A stretch of 64,000 nucleotides of DNA. Source: Bacteroidales bacterium (GTDB lineage: Bacteria; Bacteroidota; Bacteroidia; Bacteroidales; WCHB1-69). Location: contig JAILCI010000054.1 of the NCBI GenBank assembly GCA_024686335.1, positions 122,980-186,979 of the forward strand, given 5' to 3'. The notes under the pieces were generated by a model. The model was not told the origin of the DNA and searched no databases. It was given only the letters and a program-made list of their open reading frames with translations. The position numbers and the translations under genes are program-made. Positions 45,285 through 53,557 of the stretch are shown here, piece by piece. Each line of letters opens with the position of its first letter. Within the stretch, counting starts at the first letter, position 1.

Positions 45285-45560
45285 GAGACACCTGACCATA
45301 GAGCACGCGGGCGGGCAGGCCGACATGCGGTGCGGACGCGGTGTGAATGGCCGGCCTCCAACAGCGGCGTGCAAAGGCGCTTGCGTTTACAAAAATGCAT
45401 GCCTTCCGTGTATTTTCCCCTTTGCCTCTTGCCGCATTTTTGTTCCCGTTTGCCGCCGCTGTCAGAGGGCGGACAGAGCGGGCGGGTTTCATGTCGGCTT
45501 GATCTTTTGGCAACTTTTCCATCAAGGGAAAAGTTGAAGAATTATAATTATCGGCGTTGC
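45285..45560. repeat. GC-rich intergenic element, possible member of a dispersed Bacteroidetes repeat family
   Basis: This block is far richer in G and C than its surroundings and contains GCGGGCGGGCAGGCCG and CGGACAGAGCGGGCGGG. At its right side CAACTTTTCC and GGAAAAGTTG form a perfect inverted repeat (45511-45536), next to CCAAAAGATCAAG when read on the minus strand. From memory, combinations of a short inverted CTTTTCC arm, an AAAAATCAAG-like motif and a GC-rich body occur as multi-copy intergenic elements in Bacteroidetes. Copy number in this genome cannot be seen from one window. Confidence 0.45.
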
Positions 45561-45652
45561 CTGCCATAAAGCCCTTTACTCCCTCAAAAAAACGTCTATT
45601 TGCAACATACTTGGGCATACAATGTGCCATCTGGTATATGGTCCAAAAAAAA

Positions 45653-45684
45653 AGACCGGTCTCGCAAGACCGGTCTAAAAAAAC
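45653..45684 (-). terminator. Terminator with self-complementary arms
   Basis: The 10-mer AGACCGGTCT occurs twice, separated by CGCA. Because this 10-mer is its own reverse complement, the two copies form both a direct and an inverted repeat. A- and T-runs flank it on the two sides. Confidence 0.7.
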
Positions 45685-45770
45685 AACTTACTATATATTA
45701 TAAAATCAAACATTGTCACTTCATTTTTCCATCCCCACAAAATGCTTTCAATTACGATGGCAAAAATATA

Positions 45771-45805
45771 GGGATTACGCGACGTGCATAATCCCCATTT
45801 TTTAG
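45771..45805. terminator. Hairpin just after the FAD oxidoreductase gene
   Basis: GGGATTA pairs with TAATCCC across an 11-base loop, with T-rich sequence on both sides, 37 bases past the minus-strand stop at 45832. It is a second likely stop signal for that gene. Confidence 0.6.
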
Positions 45806-45831
45806 TATTTTTCAATTTTTTTAAGGGTTTT

Positions 45832-47505
45832 TTATCCCCTATTATGCTTACCAATAAGGCGGTAGGTCTTCATACCACCAATCAGGTTGTAAATTTGGGT
45901 GAATCCGGATTGTTTTAGGATGCGATATGCCACATAGCCTCTCATACCCACTTCGCAGAAAACAACTGTCTTCTTTTCGGGATCCAAATCCTCCATCAAC
46001 TCGCGCAATTCATCTACAGGACAATTCTCAGCATCAGCGATGGTTCCAGTCTTATATTCCTGAATTTCACGTACATCCACCAATTGTATCTCTTCTCCCT
46101 TATCCAACAACTCGTCCAACTCTTCTACTTGGATAGGATTCATCATTCCGGACATAATGTTCTCTGCCACCATACCGGCAAACATCACCGGACTCTTGGC
46201 TGAACCATAAGGCGGTGCGTATGCATGCTCAGTGTTGATCATATCAAAGATAGTACCCTCATGCTTGAGCAAGAGAGAGATAGTATCAATTTGTTTATCG
46301 ACATTCAGCTTACCGACGGCTTGGGCGCCATAGATTCTGCCTGTCTCTGGATTGAAATTGAGTTTAATATGCATCGGCTCTCCGCCAGGATAGTAGGTGG
46401 CAAACGGTGCCGGATGCGTAATGACCGTCTGATAGGACAGGCCTTGCTGTTTCAGGTGGCGTTCGTTAAGACCTGTTGAAGCTGCCGTCAATTCAAATAT
46501 CTTGGCAATGGCAGTTGTCACAGAGCCGCTATAACGCACACTTTCAGGATAAACCATATTCATGGCTGCAATACGCGCTTGTGCGTTGGCAGGGCCGGCT
46601 AAGAAGTTACAATATGGTTTTCCTGTGACTGGATGCGGAAATTCTATCACGTCTCCCACAGCGTAAATAGCCTCGTCAGAGGTGCGCATATAGGCATCCA
46701 CCTTCACTCCCCCACTCTCTCCAATCTCAAGGCCACAGTCACGCGCCAACTGAGTGTTAGGACGCACACCAATGCTAAGAATGGCCATATCGCACGGATA
46801 GGCGCCTCCCTTGTCAGTCTGCACTTCCAACAGACCATCTTTCTCTGTAAAACCTGTCAAAGCAGTCTCTGTGACCACCTTCACGCCTTTGTCTTGCAGA
46901 TGCTTTTGGATAATCGCAGCCATAGGATAGTCGAGCGGTGTCAGCACGTGAGGAGCCTTCTCAATAACTGTAACTTGATATCCGATTCGCTGCAGATTTT
47001 CAGCCATCTCTAAGCCAATAAAACCGCCACCAATGATAACGGCGGCAGCACCATCACGAAGCTGTTCGATAGCTCTCTGCTTGATCATATCGCAGTCAGG
47101 CACATTACGCAATGTGTAGATGTGCGGCAAATCAATTCCTGGTAGCGGCGGCACGATAGGCAGCGCACCCGGTGACAGTAACAGACAGTCGTATGATTCC
47201 TCATACTCTTTACCATTGCGTAAATTCTTGACTTTTACGGTCTTATTAGCTCTATCGATGGACAATACCTCATTTAAAGTACGAACATCAGCATCGTAAC
47301 GATTACCGAAGGAAACTGGCGTTTGCACAAAGAGTTTTTTACGATCTTCGATAGTATTGCCAATATAATATGGCAAACCACAGTTAGCATAGGAGATGTA
47401 CTCTCCCTTTTCAAAGATGACGATTTCTGCGTCTTCTTGTATTCTTTTCAGTCTGGCAGCGGCGGAAGCACCTCCAGCCACACCACCAATAATTACATAT
47501 TTCAT
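45832..47505 (-). CDS. CoA-disulfide reductase/NADH oxidase-like flavoprotein with rhodanese domain
   Basis: The 557-residue protein fuses an FAD- and NAD(P)H-dependent disulfide reductase with a C-terminal rhodanese domain. It starts with the FAD-binding VIIGGVAGGASAAARL, and the redox-active Cys42 is in SYANCGLPYYIG. The second nucleotide-binding motif AVIIGGGFIGLEMAENL is near residue 160, followed by YAVGDVIEFPHPVTG. The rhodanese domain (about 465-557) has its active Cys in VVFCEVGMRGYVA. Such fusions reduce CoA disulfide, CoA persulfide or polysulfide; the exact substrate is not certain. The gene begins 4 bases after the lytic transglycosylase stop, so they are co-transcribed. Confidence 0.93.
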   Translation of the reverse strand: MKYVIIGGVAGGASAAARLKRIQEDAEIVIFEKGEYISYANCGLPYYIGNTIEDRKKLFVQTPVSFGNRYDADVRTLNEVLSIDRANKTVKVKNLRNGKEYEESYDCLLLSPGALPIVPPLPGIDLPHIYTLRNVPDCDMIKQRAIEQLRDGAAAVIIGGGFIGLEMAENLQRIGYQVTVIEKAPHVLTPLDYPMAAIIQKHLQDKGVKVVTETALTGFTEKDGLLEVQTDKGGAYPCDMAILSIGVRPNTQLARDCGLEIGESGGVKVDAYMRTSDEAIYAVGDVIEFPHPVTGKPYCNFLAGPANAQARIAAMNMVYPESVRYSGSVTTAIAKIFELTAASTGLNERHLKQQGLSYQTVITHPAPFATYYPGGEPMHIKLNFNPETGRIYGAQAVGKLNVDKQIDTISLLLKHEGTIFDMINTEHAYAPPYGSAKSPVMFAGMVAENIMSGMMNPIQVEELDELLDKGEEIQLVDVREIQEYKTGTIADAENCPVDELRELMEDLDPEKKTVVFCEVGMRGYVAYRILKQSGFTQIYNLIGGMKTYRLIGKHNRG

Positions 47506-47509
47506 ATCA

Positions 47510-48526
47510 TTAATTATTTGGATTTTTCATTACCTGGGGCACTGTGTCCCCAATTATCAAAAAAGGGTTTTCTACATTTTGAAAAAGGGTTCGAAAGTTC
47601 TCCTTTGACTTCTTAGGAAGCAATAATGTATAACTCTTCTCAGAAGGAACGGTCAGTTTGCTGTTACGAATCCAAGGGTTCAAATCGCGCACTTCCTTAT
47701 AGGTGACACCATGTTCATGTGCAAATTTTGGAAGATCCTCAATGCTGGATGAAACAGTCAACTCTTTCGTTGGTATTGGTTGATACATCTGGGCAGGACA
47801 AATTTCTACTCCATACAGTTGAGGTTGTTCAAAGATAAGTTTGAAGGAGAGAATACGGAAAACATAGCGGGAAGTTTCAGAATTAAGCCAAAGATCCCAA
47901 TAACTATTGCAGGATTGAGAATTTATGGCAGCCTGGAGGCCACCCTCTCCCCTATTGTATGCAGCAGCAGCTAATGTCCAACTGCCAAATTGGTTTTTAC
48001 ATTTTTTCAAATATTTGCAGGCCGCACGAGTCGCCTTTTCCAAATTGTAACGCTCATCAATATCGTTAGTTACAGTCAAACCGTACACCTTTGCCGTGGA
48101 AGGTATAAACTGCCAACATCCTGCTGCGCTAGCCGGTGAAACAACATTCTCCAAACCACTCTCTGCCACACAGAGATATTTAAAGTCTTCTGGCACACCC
48201 TCTTCTTTCAAAATGCGCTCAATAACTGGAAACACCCGACTCGACAACTTAATAATACGGATAGTTTTGGAGTGTTGATAGGTGTTGATGATCAGTTCTC
48301 GATCTAATGCCTCTCTTACCCAATAGACATCCAAGGGAACCTTCTCGCCTGCAAACATCATTGTTTCAGGAACGTATGGTGATGTCAACTTATTGGCATA
48401 ATAGTTAGGTATGGGTTTGGTCTTCAAGGGACTGTCATCCAGAGCTAAGCAAATGGTAGCACCTAATGATAGGAGAAGCAGACCCGATAGAACGGAAATG
48501 ATAATGACAGCGTTTTTTTTCTTCAT
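47510..48526 (-). CDS. Membrane-bound lytic transglycosylase (SLT domain)
   Basis: From the ATG at 48526 the protein has 338 residues; the open frame extends 13 codons further upstream into a hairpin region, and I consider that extension untranslated. A signal/anchor helix lies at about 4-27. The SLT domain (about 105-235) has the catalytic Glu in VAESGLENVVSPASAAG followed by CWQFIPSTAKVYGL and AAAAYNRGEGG. The C-terminal region (about 270-330) looks like a degenerate LysM-type sugar-binding module. It cuts peptidoglycan glycan strands in the periplasm. The FAD/rhodanese enzyme follows after 4 bases. Confidence 0.9.
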   Translation of the reverse strand: MKKKNAVIIISVLSGLLLLSLGATICLALDDSPLKTKPIPNYYANKLTSPYVPETMMFAGEKVPLDVYWVREALDRELIINTYQHSKTIRIIKLSSRVFPVIERILKEEGVPEDFKYLCVAESGLENVVSPASAAGCWQFIPSTAKVYGLTVTNDIDERYNLEKATRAACKYLKKCKNQFGSWTLAAAAYNRGEGGLQAAINSQSCNSYWDLWLNSETSRYVFRILSFKLIFEQPQLYGVEICPAQMYQPIPTKELTVSSSIEDLPKFAHEHGVTYKEVRDLNPWIRNSKLTVPSEKSYTLLLPKKSKENFRTLFQNVENPFLIIGDTVPQVMKNPNN

Positions 48527-48545
48527 TATTTTTATTGAATAACGA

Positions 48546-48578
48546 GGAGACTCCCCTATTTTCAATAGAAGAGTCTCC
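48546..48578 (-). terminator. Extended hairpin after the MFS transporter gene
   Basis: GGAGACTC pairs with GAGTCTCC and an inner CTATT/AATAG stem extends it, with wobble pairs between. No clean T-run follows on the minus strand, so attenuation rather than full termination is possible before the lytic transglycosylase gene. Confidence 0.55.
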
Positions 48579-48601
48579 CCTATTTTTAGCAGAAATTAGT
48601 A

Positions 48602-50272
48602 TTATTCAGCTGTTTGCTCTTCTGGAGCAATGTTCGGAAGTTCAAGGCCAAGGCCTTTCTTCTTATCCACAGCCTTCAAAATGATACCGAGAACGAAAGC
48701 AGCAACACCTAAGCAAGCAAGCATTACCAAAGGAGCAGTATAGTTGTAAGAAACAGCAGCCACCTCTTTCGTTATCTCTCCGGAAGCGAGTTTTGCAGCA
48801 ATGTCTTGGTTTGTGTTATCCAAAATCTTACCAATAAGCAGCGGGAAGAGCCACAAACCGATGTTCTGGATCCAGAAAATAAGAGCGTATGCAGAACCGA
48901 TGATCTTGGCATCCACCAATTTCGGAACGCTCGGCCACAAAGAAGCGGGAACCAAGGAGAATGAAGCACCCAACACCAAAATGGTAATGTAAGCAACGAT
49001 GATACCACCAACAGCACTGCCCTTGAATAACGGCAAAATGAAAGCAAAGGTCAAGTGGCAGAGGATCAACAAGAGGGAACCGATCATCAACATAGAAGCA
49101 GCTTTACCTTTATGGTCTACATAGTTACCCAGGATCGGAGTAATGGCCACTGCCAACAACGGGAATACTGCGAATACTGTTTCGGCGGAACCACGTCTGT
49201 AACCCATATAGCAGTAAAGTACTAAGAAGACAACTGCCAAACAGAGAAGAAGGTATTTAACAGTTTTGTTCTTCTTCACAAAGTTGAAAGAAAAAGAACA
49301 AGCGGCCACAATCAACATGATGATATATTGAATGATTACCACAGAACTGCCGGCCCAGAAACCTTCACCAGGAGTAAGGGTCAGGTTACATTGCAACATG
49401 TTGACAGCATATTTCTGGAACGGGAAAATAGCAGAATAATAAAGCACACAAAGCAAAGCTACCAGCCAGAAACCACCAGATTTCAAAATTTGTCCAATAT
49501 CGGATACTTTGAAAGGATCATCTTTTTCTTCAGCTTCACCTGTTTGAGCATCCAACTTCTTATCCATGAAGAAGTAAACAACAAACATTATTAAGGCAAT
49601 CATCAGAAGGACAACACCGAAAGCTACAGAACGGGAAACATCAATGTTACCGCCTAATTTAGCAAACATCGGTGAGAAGATCATACAGGTAGCCACACCC
49701 AGACGGGCGAGGGCCATCTCAGAACCCATTGCCAAAGCCATCTCACGACCTTTGAACCATTTTACAATACCACGGGAAACTGTGATACCAGCCATCTCAC
49801 AACCGCAACCGAAGAGCATGAAACCACAAGCAGCAAGTTTAGCAGAGGCAGGCATACCCTCATAGAAAGGAGAAATTCCCAACTCCTGGAAACCAGGGAT
49901 GTAGTTCAAATGGTTGGTGAACCAAGTCTCTAAACCACTGCCCATAAAGGAAGCTGATACGGCATACCATTTGATGATAGCACCAATCAACATCACAGTA
50001 CCTGATAAGAGAGCCGTATAACGAACACCTATCTTATCCAAAATGATACCAGCAAAAATCAGGAAGAAGACAAACACATTCAAGAATGTCTCCGCAGATT
50101 GCATAGTACCAAAAGCTGTGGAATCCCATCCACGAGTAGACTCCATCAAGTCTTTGATAGGAGAAAGGATGTCCATGAAAATGTAGGCACAGAACATGGC
50201 TAATGCCAACAAAAGTAGTGCTAACCATCTCAAAGCAGCACTGTCTCTTAAGGTTTTAATTTTTTCTGTCAT
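48602..50272 (-). CDS. Major facilitator superfamily transporter
   Basis: The 556-residue protein has about 12 hydrophobic helices. The MFS motif between helices 2 and 3 is present as GIILDKIGVRYTA. An intracellular loop with many charged residues (about 235-260) separates the two halves, and a second DHKGKAASML motif lies in the C-terminal half. The substrate is unknown; overall arrangement recalls the oxalate/formate antiporter-like and nitrate/nitrite-like groups, but this is loose. The C terminus is cytoplasmic and charged. It has its own -7 promoter element. Confidence 0.87.
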   Translation of the reverse strand: MTEKIKTLRDSAALRWLALLLLALAMFCAYIFMDILSPIKDLMESTRGWDSTAFGTMQSAETFLNVFVFFLIFAGIILDKIGVRYTALLSGTVMLIGAIIKWYAVSASFMGSGLETWFTNHLNYIPGFQELGISPFYEGMPASAKLAACGFMLFGCGCEMAGITVSRGIVKWFKGREMALAMGSEMALARLGVATCMIFSPMFAKLGGNIDVSRSVAFGVVLLMIALIMFVVYFFMDKKLDAQTGEAEEKDDPFKVSDIGQILKSGGFWLVALLCVLYYSAIFPFQKYAVNMLQCNLTLTPGEGFWAGSSVVIIQYIIMLIVAACSFSFNFVKKNKTVKYLLLCLAVVFLVLYCYMGYRRGSAETVFAVFPLLAVAITPILGNYVDHKGKAASMLMIGSLLLILCHLTFAFILPLFKGSAVGGIIVAYITILVLGASFSLVPASLWPSVPKLVDAKIIGSAYALIFWIQNIGLWLFPLLIGKILDNTNQDIAAKLASGEITKEVAAVSYNYTAPLVMLACLGVAAFVLGIILKAVDKKKGLGLELPNIAPEEQTAE

Positions 50273-50311
50273 AAAATTTATTGTTTAATGAATATTAGAT
50301 TTCCGAAGTCG

Positions 50312-50319
50312 CAAAAATA
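50312..50319 (-). promoter_or_regulatory. -7 element of the MFS transporter gene
   Basis: TATTTTTG on the minus strand fits TAnnTTTG, 40 bases upstream of the start. It lies just before the stop of the neighbouring small membrane protein gene. Confidence 0.55.
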
Positions 50320-50325
50320 ATTTTT

Positions 50326-50568
50326 TTATTCTTCCTTTTGCTGAGAATCTTCCTCTTCTTTTCTCCTCTGACTGTTAAAAACTAAGTCGCACAAAATGTA
50401 ACCTATTAAGATACCCCAAACGGCCATCAAGACCGGACTTTTTTTCAAGAAATTATCAGAAAACTGTCCGACTTTGGCCCAATAAATCATACTAAAACCA
50501 ACACCGATAACCATACCGATAATATGATATTTATTGAGATTTTTCTTTAAAAAGTCGTTCATTGACAT
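50326..50568 (-). CDS. Small membrane protein of unknown function
   Basis: The 80-residue protein has two hydrophobic helices (about residues 14-31 and 43-62) and a highly charged C-terminal tail (RRKEEEDSQQKEE). An alternative start is the second Met (MNDF). I do not recognise the family. It starts 8 bases after the stop of the carboxypeptidase-regulatory-like gene, so both are likely on one transcript and may act at the same membrane. Confidence 0.7.
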   Translation of the reverse strand: MSMNDFLKKNLNKYHIIGMVIGVGFSMIYWAKVGQFSDNFLKKSPVLMAVWGILIGYILCDLVFNSQRRKEEEDSQQKEE

Positions 50569-50576
50569 AAATAAGA

Positions 50577-51371
50577 CTAATTTTGTTCTTGACTTTTCAA
50601 TTTTTCATATTGATAAGTGAAAAACTTATTTTTTACCTGTGAAGCTATATTTTCACGATCCCAACGCACTAAGTCATAATAACTGAAGTGACAATAGGTC
50701 ATGAAATCCAAAAGATCATCTCCCTCTAGACCTGTCAATCCGTGCACAACATCGCGATTATATTTTTCCTGAACTTCATCTAATTCATTCTCATAAGTAA
50801 CCATCTCATTATATAATCGCTGCATTTTTGCCTTTCTATTGAATTTTTCATAGAGAAAAGAAATAGGTGACATAGTTGCAGTTCCACCTAAAGACAAAAT
50901 ATTTCCACTTGGATTTTTAGCATAGTTTATATTGGCGATATCCATTTTGGAAAGTTTCACATCTTGTGCTTGCTTATAATAATCAGGTAGTTCCAGCGTT
51001 ACAATATCCTTCTTAAATCCTTCGTACGAAGGATTTATAGCAATAATGCGTACCTCTTGTAGCATCGTAGACTTATAATAGAGAAAAATATCGTCTTTAT
51101 ATGATAAAACCTTTTTACTTAAGGGTAAAACTACTTGTCTAAAACCCGATTTTGTAATAATTAGGGTATCATTTTCTTTTGAAGAGATATAAAAACGACC
51201 TGTTTTATCGGTAAAAGCAAATTTTCCAGTATTCGAATTATACACGCTCGCTCCATCAAGAGGCTGATACGTCACACCATCAAAAACTCTGGCAGAGTAA
51301 TTGGAACGCTGCGCATATGATCCTGCTATAAAAAATAGCATGCAGGATAATATGACGGCAATTTTTTTCAT
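50577..51371 (-). CDS. Secreted protein with carboxypeptidase-regulatory-like domain
   Basis: The 264-residue protein starts with a signal peptide (1-20, ending GSYAQ). A CarbopepD_reg-like beta-sandwich follows at about 25-110 (FDGVTYQPLDGASVYNSNTG, then GRFYISSKENDTLIITKSGF). The rest is helical and charged, with FNRKAKMQRLYNEMVTYE. Such domains occur in many Bacteroidetes envelope proteins, including the plug ends of TonB-dependent receptors, but no barrel is present here. A promoter immediately before the ATG suggests a leaderless message. Confidence 0.8.
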   Translation of the reverse strand: MKKIAVILSCMLFFIAGSYAQRSNYSARVFDGVTYQPLDGASVYNSNTGKFAFTDKTGRFYISSKENDTLIITKSGFRQVVLPLSKKVLSYKDDIFLYYKSTMLQEVRIIAINPSYEGFKKDIVTLELPDYYKQAQDVKLSKMDIANINYAKNPSGNILSLGGTATMSPISFLYEKFNRKAKMQRLYNEMVTYENELDEVQEKYNRDVVHGLTGLEGDDLLDFMTYCHFSYYDLVRWDRENIASQVKNKFFTYQYEKLKSQEQN

Positions 51372-51376
51372 GGGCG

Positions 51377-51384
51377 CAAAGATA
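51377..51384 (-). promoter_or_regulatory. -7 element placed directly before the start codon at 51371
   Basis: TATCTTTG on the minus strand ends only five bases before the ATG. With transcription starting about six bases after a Bacteroidetes -7 element, the mRNA would have almost no leader. Confidence 0.55.
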
Positions 51385-51995
51385 GTTTTTTCTTCTTTTA
51401 TAAGTATAAATTTTAATACGATAAAATTTAATTCATATATAACCTTGAAAATGGCATTTTTATTTTGTACTTTTGTATTTTTACCTCACCTAAAAAAGAA
51501 ATTTTCAGGAGCAAAAAAATGAAACTCAAAACAAAAAAATTAATAAGAAAAAGAAATTAATTATAACCCTTTGATTGTATGAAAATTATGATTTATTAAC
51601 ATAAAAAAGTTAATAAATAGACGAGTTATTAGAAAAGTTGAAGTTACGGTTTCATTACTTGTTGAAAAAAAATGAAAAAGAAAAAAGGGCTGAAAACTCG
51701 CTATTTTTCAACATGATTTTTCAACGAAAAAAGGGTCAAAAAATTGAAAAAGTTTTCAACGAAAAATTATGATAACTTTTTTTGGAAAAATCAAACGATT
51801 TAAAAATGAAAAGGATAAGGGTTTCGAAAAGTATGGAAAATTGTTGATTAAATTTGATAACTCAAAAAGTCAAGAAAAGGGCGATTTTTTTATCAACCAT
51901 ATTAACCGACATAAAATATCAATCTTTAAAAATAATAGAAAAATAAATAATGAAAATCCTTTAGATTTTCGTTGACCAAAACATTCTATTTTTTG

Positions 51996-52003
51996 TATTT
52001 TTG
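51996..52003 (+). promoter_or_regulatory. Promoter of the rpiB operon
   Basis: TATTTTTG (-7) follows TTG at 51972-51974 by 21 bases, matching Bacteroidetes spacing. It lies 24 bases before the rpiB ATG. Confidence 0.68.
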
Positions 52004-52027
52004 CAAACTTAATAAAAATAGTGTACA

Positions 52028-52453
52028 ATGAGAATTATAATCGCTTCAGATCACGCTGGGTACGAATTGAAAGAGAACTTGAAAAAGGCTTTTGCCGACC
52101 GTTTTGATTTTGAAGATGGTGGCACCTTTTCAGAAGATAGTGTGGATTATCCGGATTTTGCACATCCTCTGTCCGAGCGTGTTGCGGCCAATGAGTTTCC
52201 TTATGGAATCTTGATTTGTGGAACCGGTAACGGCATGGCAATGTGTGCCAACAAGCACCGTGACATCCGTGCTGGACTCTGCTGGCATCCAGATATTGCT
52301 AAGTTGGTTCGTCAACATAATAATGCCAACATTTTAGTGATGCCTGCTCGTTTCATCAGCGAGCAAACAGCAGTGGAAATAATGGAGGCATTCTTCTGTA
52401 CAGACTTTGAAGGCGGTCGCCATCAACGCCGTATCGATAAAATTAATATCTAA
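52028..52453 (+). CDS. rpiB: Ribose-5-phosphate isomerase B
   Basis: RpiB interconverts ribulose-5-phosphate and ribose-5-phosphate. The 141-residue protein has the family start IIIASDHAGYELKENL, the catalytic Cys region GILICGTGNGMAMCANK, and the HNNANILVMPARFIS segment. It belongs to the RpiB/LacAB fold; RpiB is preferred because a single gene is present. It is the first gene of the row that runs to mnmG. Confidence 0.95.
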   Translation: MRIIIASDHAGYELKENLKKAFADRFDFEDGGTFSEDSVDYPDFAHPLSERVAANEFPYGILICGTGNGMAMCANKHRDIRAGLCWHPDIAKLVRQHNNANILVMPARFISEQTAVEIMEAFFCTDFEGGRHQRRIDKINI

Positions 52454-52462
52454 CACTTTGAA

Positions 52463-53557
52463 ATGAAAGAAATATATCAGGATATTAAAGATTATGCTCA
52501 TTATTACAAGTCTTTGTATTTCAAAGACATGGAAAAAAACGTGCTAGCCCTGGAATCCTCTTTTTTATCAAAAGGAATCCAATTTTCTTGGGCATATGAC
52601 TCTACTACGCTTAATGAGCAAATTAAGCAGCAATTGCCAGATAAAGCTTATAACAAAGTTTGTCTGGATGTGAACGATACTTTGAATCGTGATATTGAGA
52701 AGTCAAATTTCAATGCTTGTGGACTCTCTTCTCTTATTGACAGACAATTCAACGTGGATGGTCTCATTATTGAAGCAGATTTTGCTATTGTAAATGATGG
52801 TGCTTTGGTTTTCATAGACAAAACAAGTCAGTCTTGTTTTAATTATGTAAATAATTTGGTTGTAATTGTCAATATTGACCAAGTTCTACTGAATATGTCA
52901 GATCTTCCAATATTTCTGCATATAAAAAACAAAAATGAATCAGATTTTCCTCATGACGTAAAGATTGTTAGGTCTAATCTTGCACAAGTCGTTCCTGATA
53001 TGTACATTTCGTCTGATTCAAAAGGTTACAATACAACTCCGGCAAATGTTTCTGTTATTCTTTATGCAAACAATATTGATCCACTTTTAGACGATGATCT
53101 TTTAGCTAGTTCACTTTTCTGTGTAAATTGTAATCGCTGTAAAGAGGTGTGTCCTGTAGCAAAAATCACAAATATATCTCCTATTGAGATTGTTAAGAAT
53201 AATTGCCTTGACGAATATAATAGCACAAAAGAAATTTTTAAGCAGACAACATTATGCGGTCTATGTCAGGAAATATGTCCTATTAATATTCCTCTGACAG
53301 ATATGCTGATTCACGAAATGAGAATTGTGAATAGTAATAGTTCTAGTTGGAAGAATAAAAACATCTTCAAGGTGTTCAGTAAACGTCAGACTTTGAATAA
53401 AACAACAAACTTTTTCTTCTATCGCTTCTGGATAAAATTGCTTTTTGGCAACAATAAGATGTTATATAACTATTTTTTGAAGAACAAATCCACTTATTTT
53501 GCTATTACGGAGGAGGAAGAAAATCCAAAAGAGGAACCAAATAATGCAATCATCTAA
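52463..53557 (+). CDS. LutB-like iron-sulfur protein (LUD domain plus two 4Fe-4S motifs)
   Basis: The 364-residue protein resembles LutB/YkgF-type proteins of lactate utilisation. The N-terminal ~200 residues are LUD-like (nucleotide-free binding fold, with VDGLIIEADFAIVNDGALVF). Two ferredoxin-type clusters follow in CVNCNRCKEVCPV and CGLCQEICPINIPL (about residues 215-280). The C terminus has KNKNIFKVFSK and a hydrophobic aromatic stretch. LutA and LutC partners are not adjacent, so a lactate role is uncertain and a general electron-transfer role is possible. Its last codons overlap the next gene. Confidence 0.82.
   Translation: MKEIYQDIKDYAHYYKSLYFKDMEKNVLALESSFLSKGIQFSWAYDSTTLNEQIKQQLPDKAYNKVCLDVNDTLNRDIEKSNFNACGLSSLIDRQFNVDGLIIEADFAIVNDGALVFIDKTSQSCFNYVNNLVVIVNIDQVLLNMSDLPIFLHIKNKNESDFPHDVKIVRSNLAQVVPDMYISSDSKGYNTTPANVSVILYANNIDPLLDDDLLASSLFCVNCNRCKEVCPVAKITNISPIEIVKNNCLDEYNSTKEIFKQTTLCGLCQEICPINIPLTDMLIHEMRIVNSNSSSWKNKNIFKVFSKRQTLNKTTNFFFYRFWIKLLFGNNKMLYNYFLKNKSTYFAITEEEENPKEEPNNAII

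Larger units (their letters stand above)
45077..45831. other. 755-bp gene-free region between gapA and the FAD oxidoreductase
   Basis: From left to right this gap holds the gapA terminator, the GGGTATA repeat, a GC-rich element (about 45285-45540) that contrasts with its AT-rich flanks, a 10-bp perfect inverted repeat, and two hairpins ahead of the convergent gene end. Open frames of up to 116 codons cross it on both strands, but they have no start signals or family resemblance I trust. No tRNA or known riboswitch was seen. Confidence 0.75.
51372..52027. other. 656-bp AT-rich divergent intergenic region with repeated 10-mer; possible replication origin
   Basis: This gap separates minus-strand genes on the left from a long plus-strand row on the right. 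It is the most A+T-rich stretch in the window. TCAACGAAAA occurs at 51721, 51756 and inverted at 51966; TTTTCAAC occurs at 51705, 51718 and 51753, and its complement at 51661. The only long open frame (51769-51975) is low-complexity Lys/Asn/Phe and is not credible. mnmG, often near origins in other bacteria, lies about 7 kb to the right. The origin idea is an inference. Confidence 0.4.

Noticed and set aside
45280..45630. 116-codon minus-strand open frame in the GC-rich element
   Set aside because: It has biased Ala/Arg/Pro composition from the GC-rich DNA and no promoter or ribosome-binding context; I treat it as a by-product of the repeat-like element.
51769..51975. 68-codon plus-strand open frame in the AT-rich gap
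   Set aside because: The product is Lys/Asn/Phe-rich low-complexity sequence typical of AT-rich non-coding DNA.
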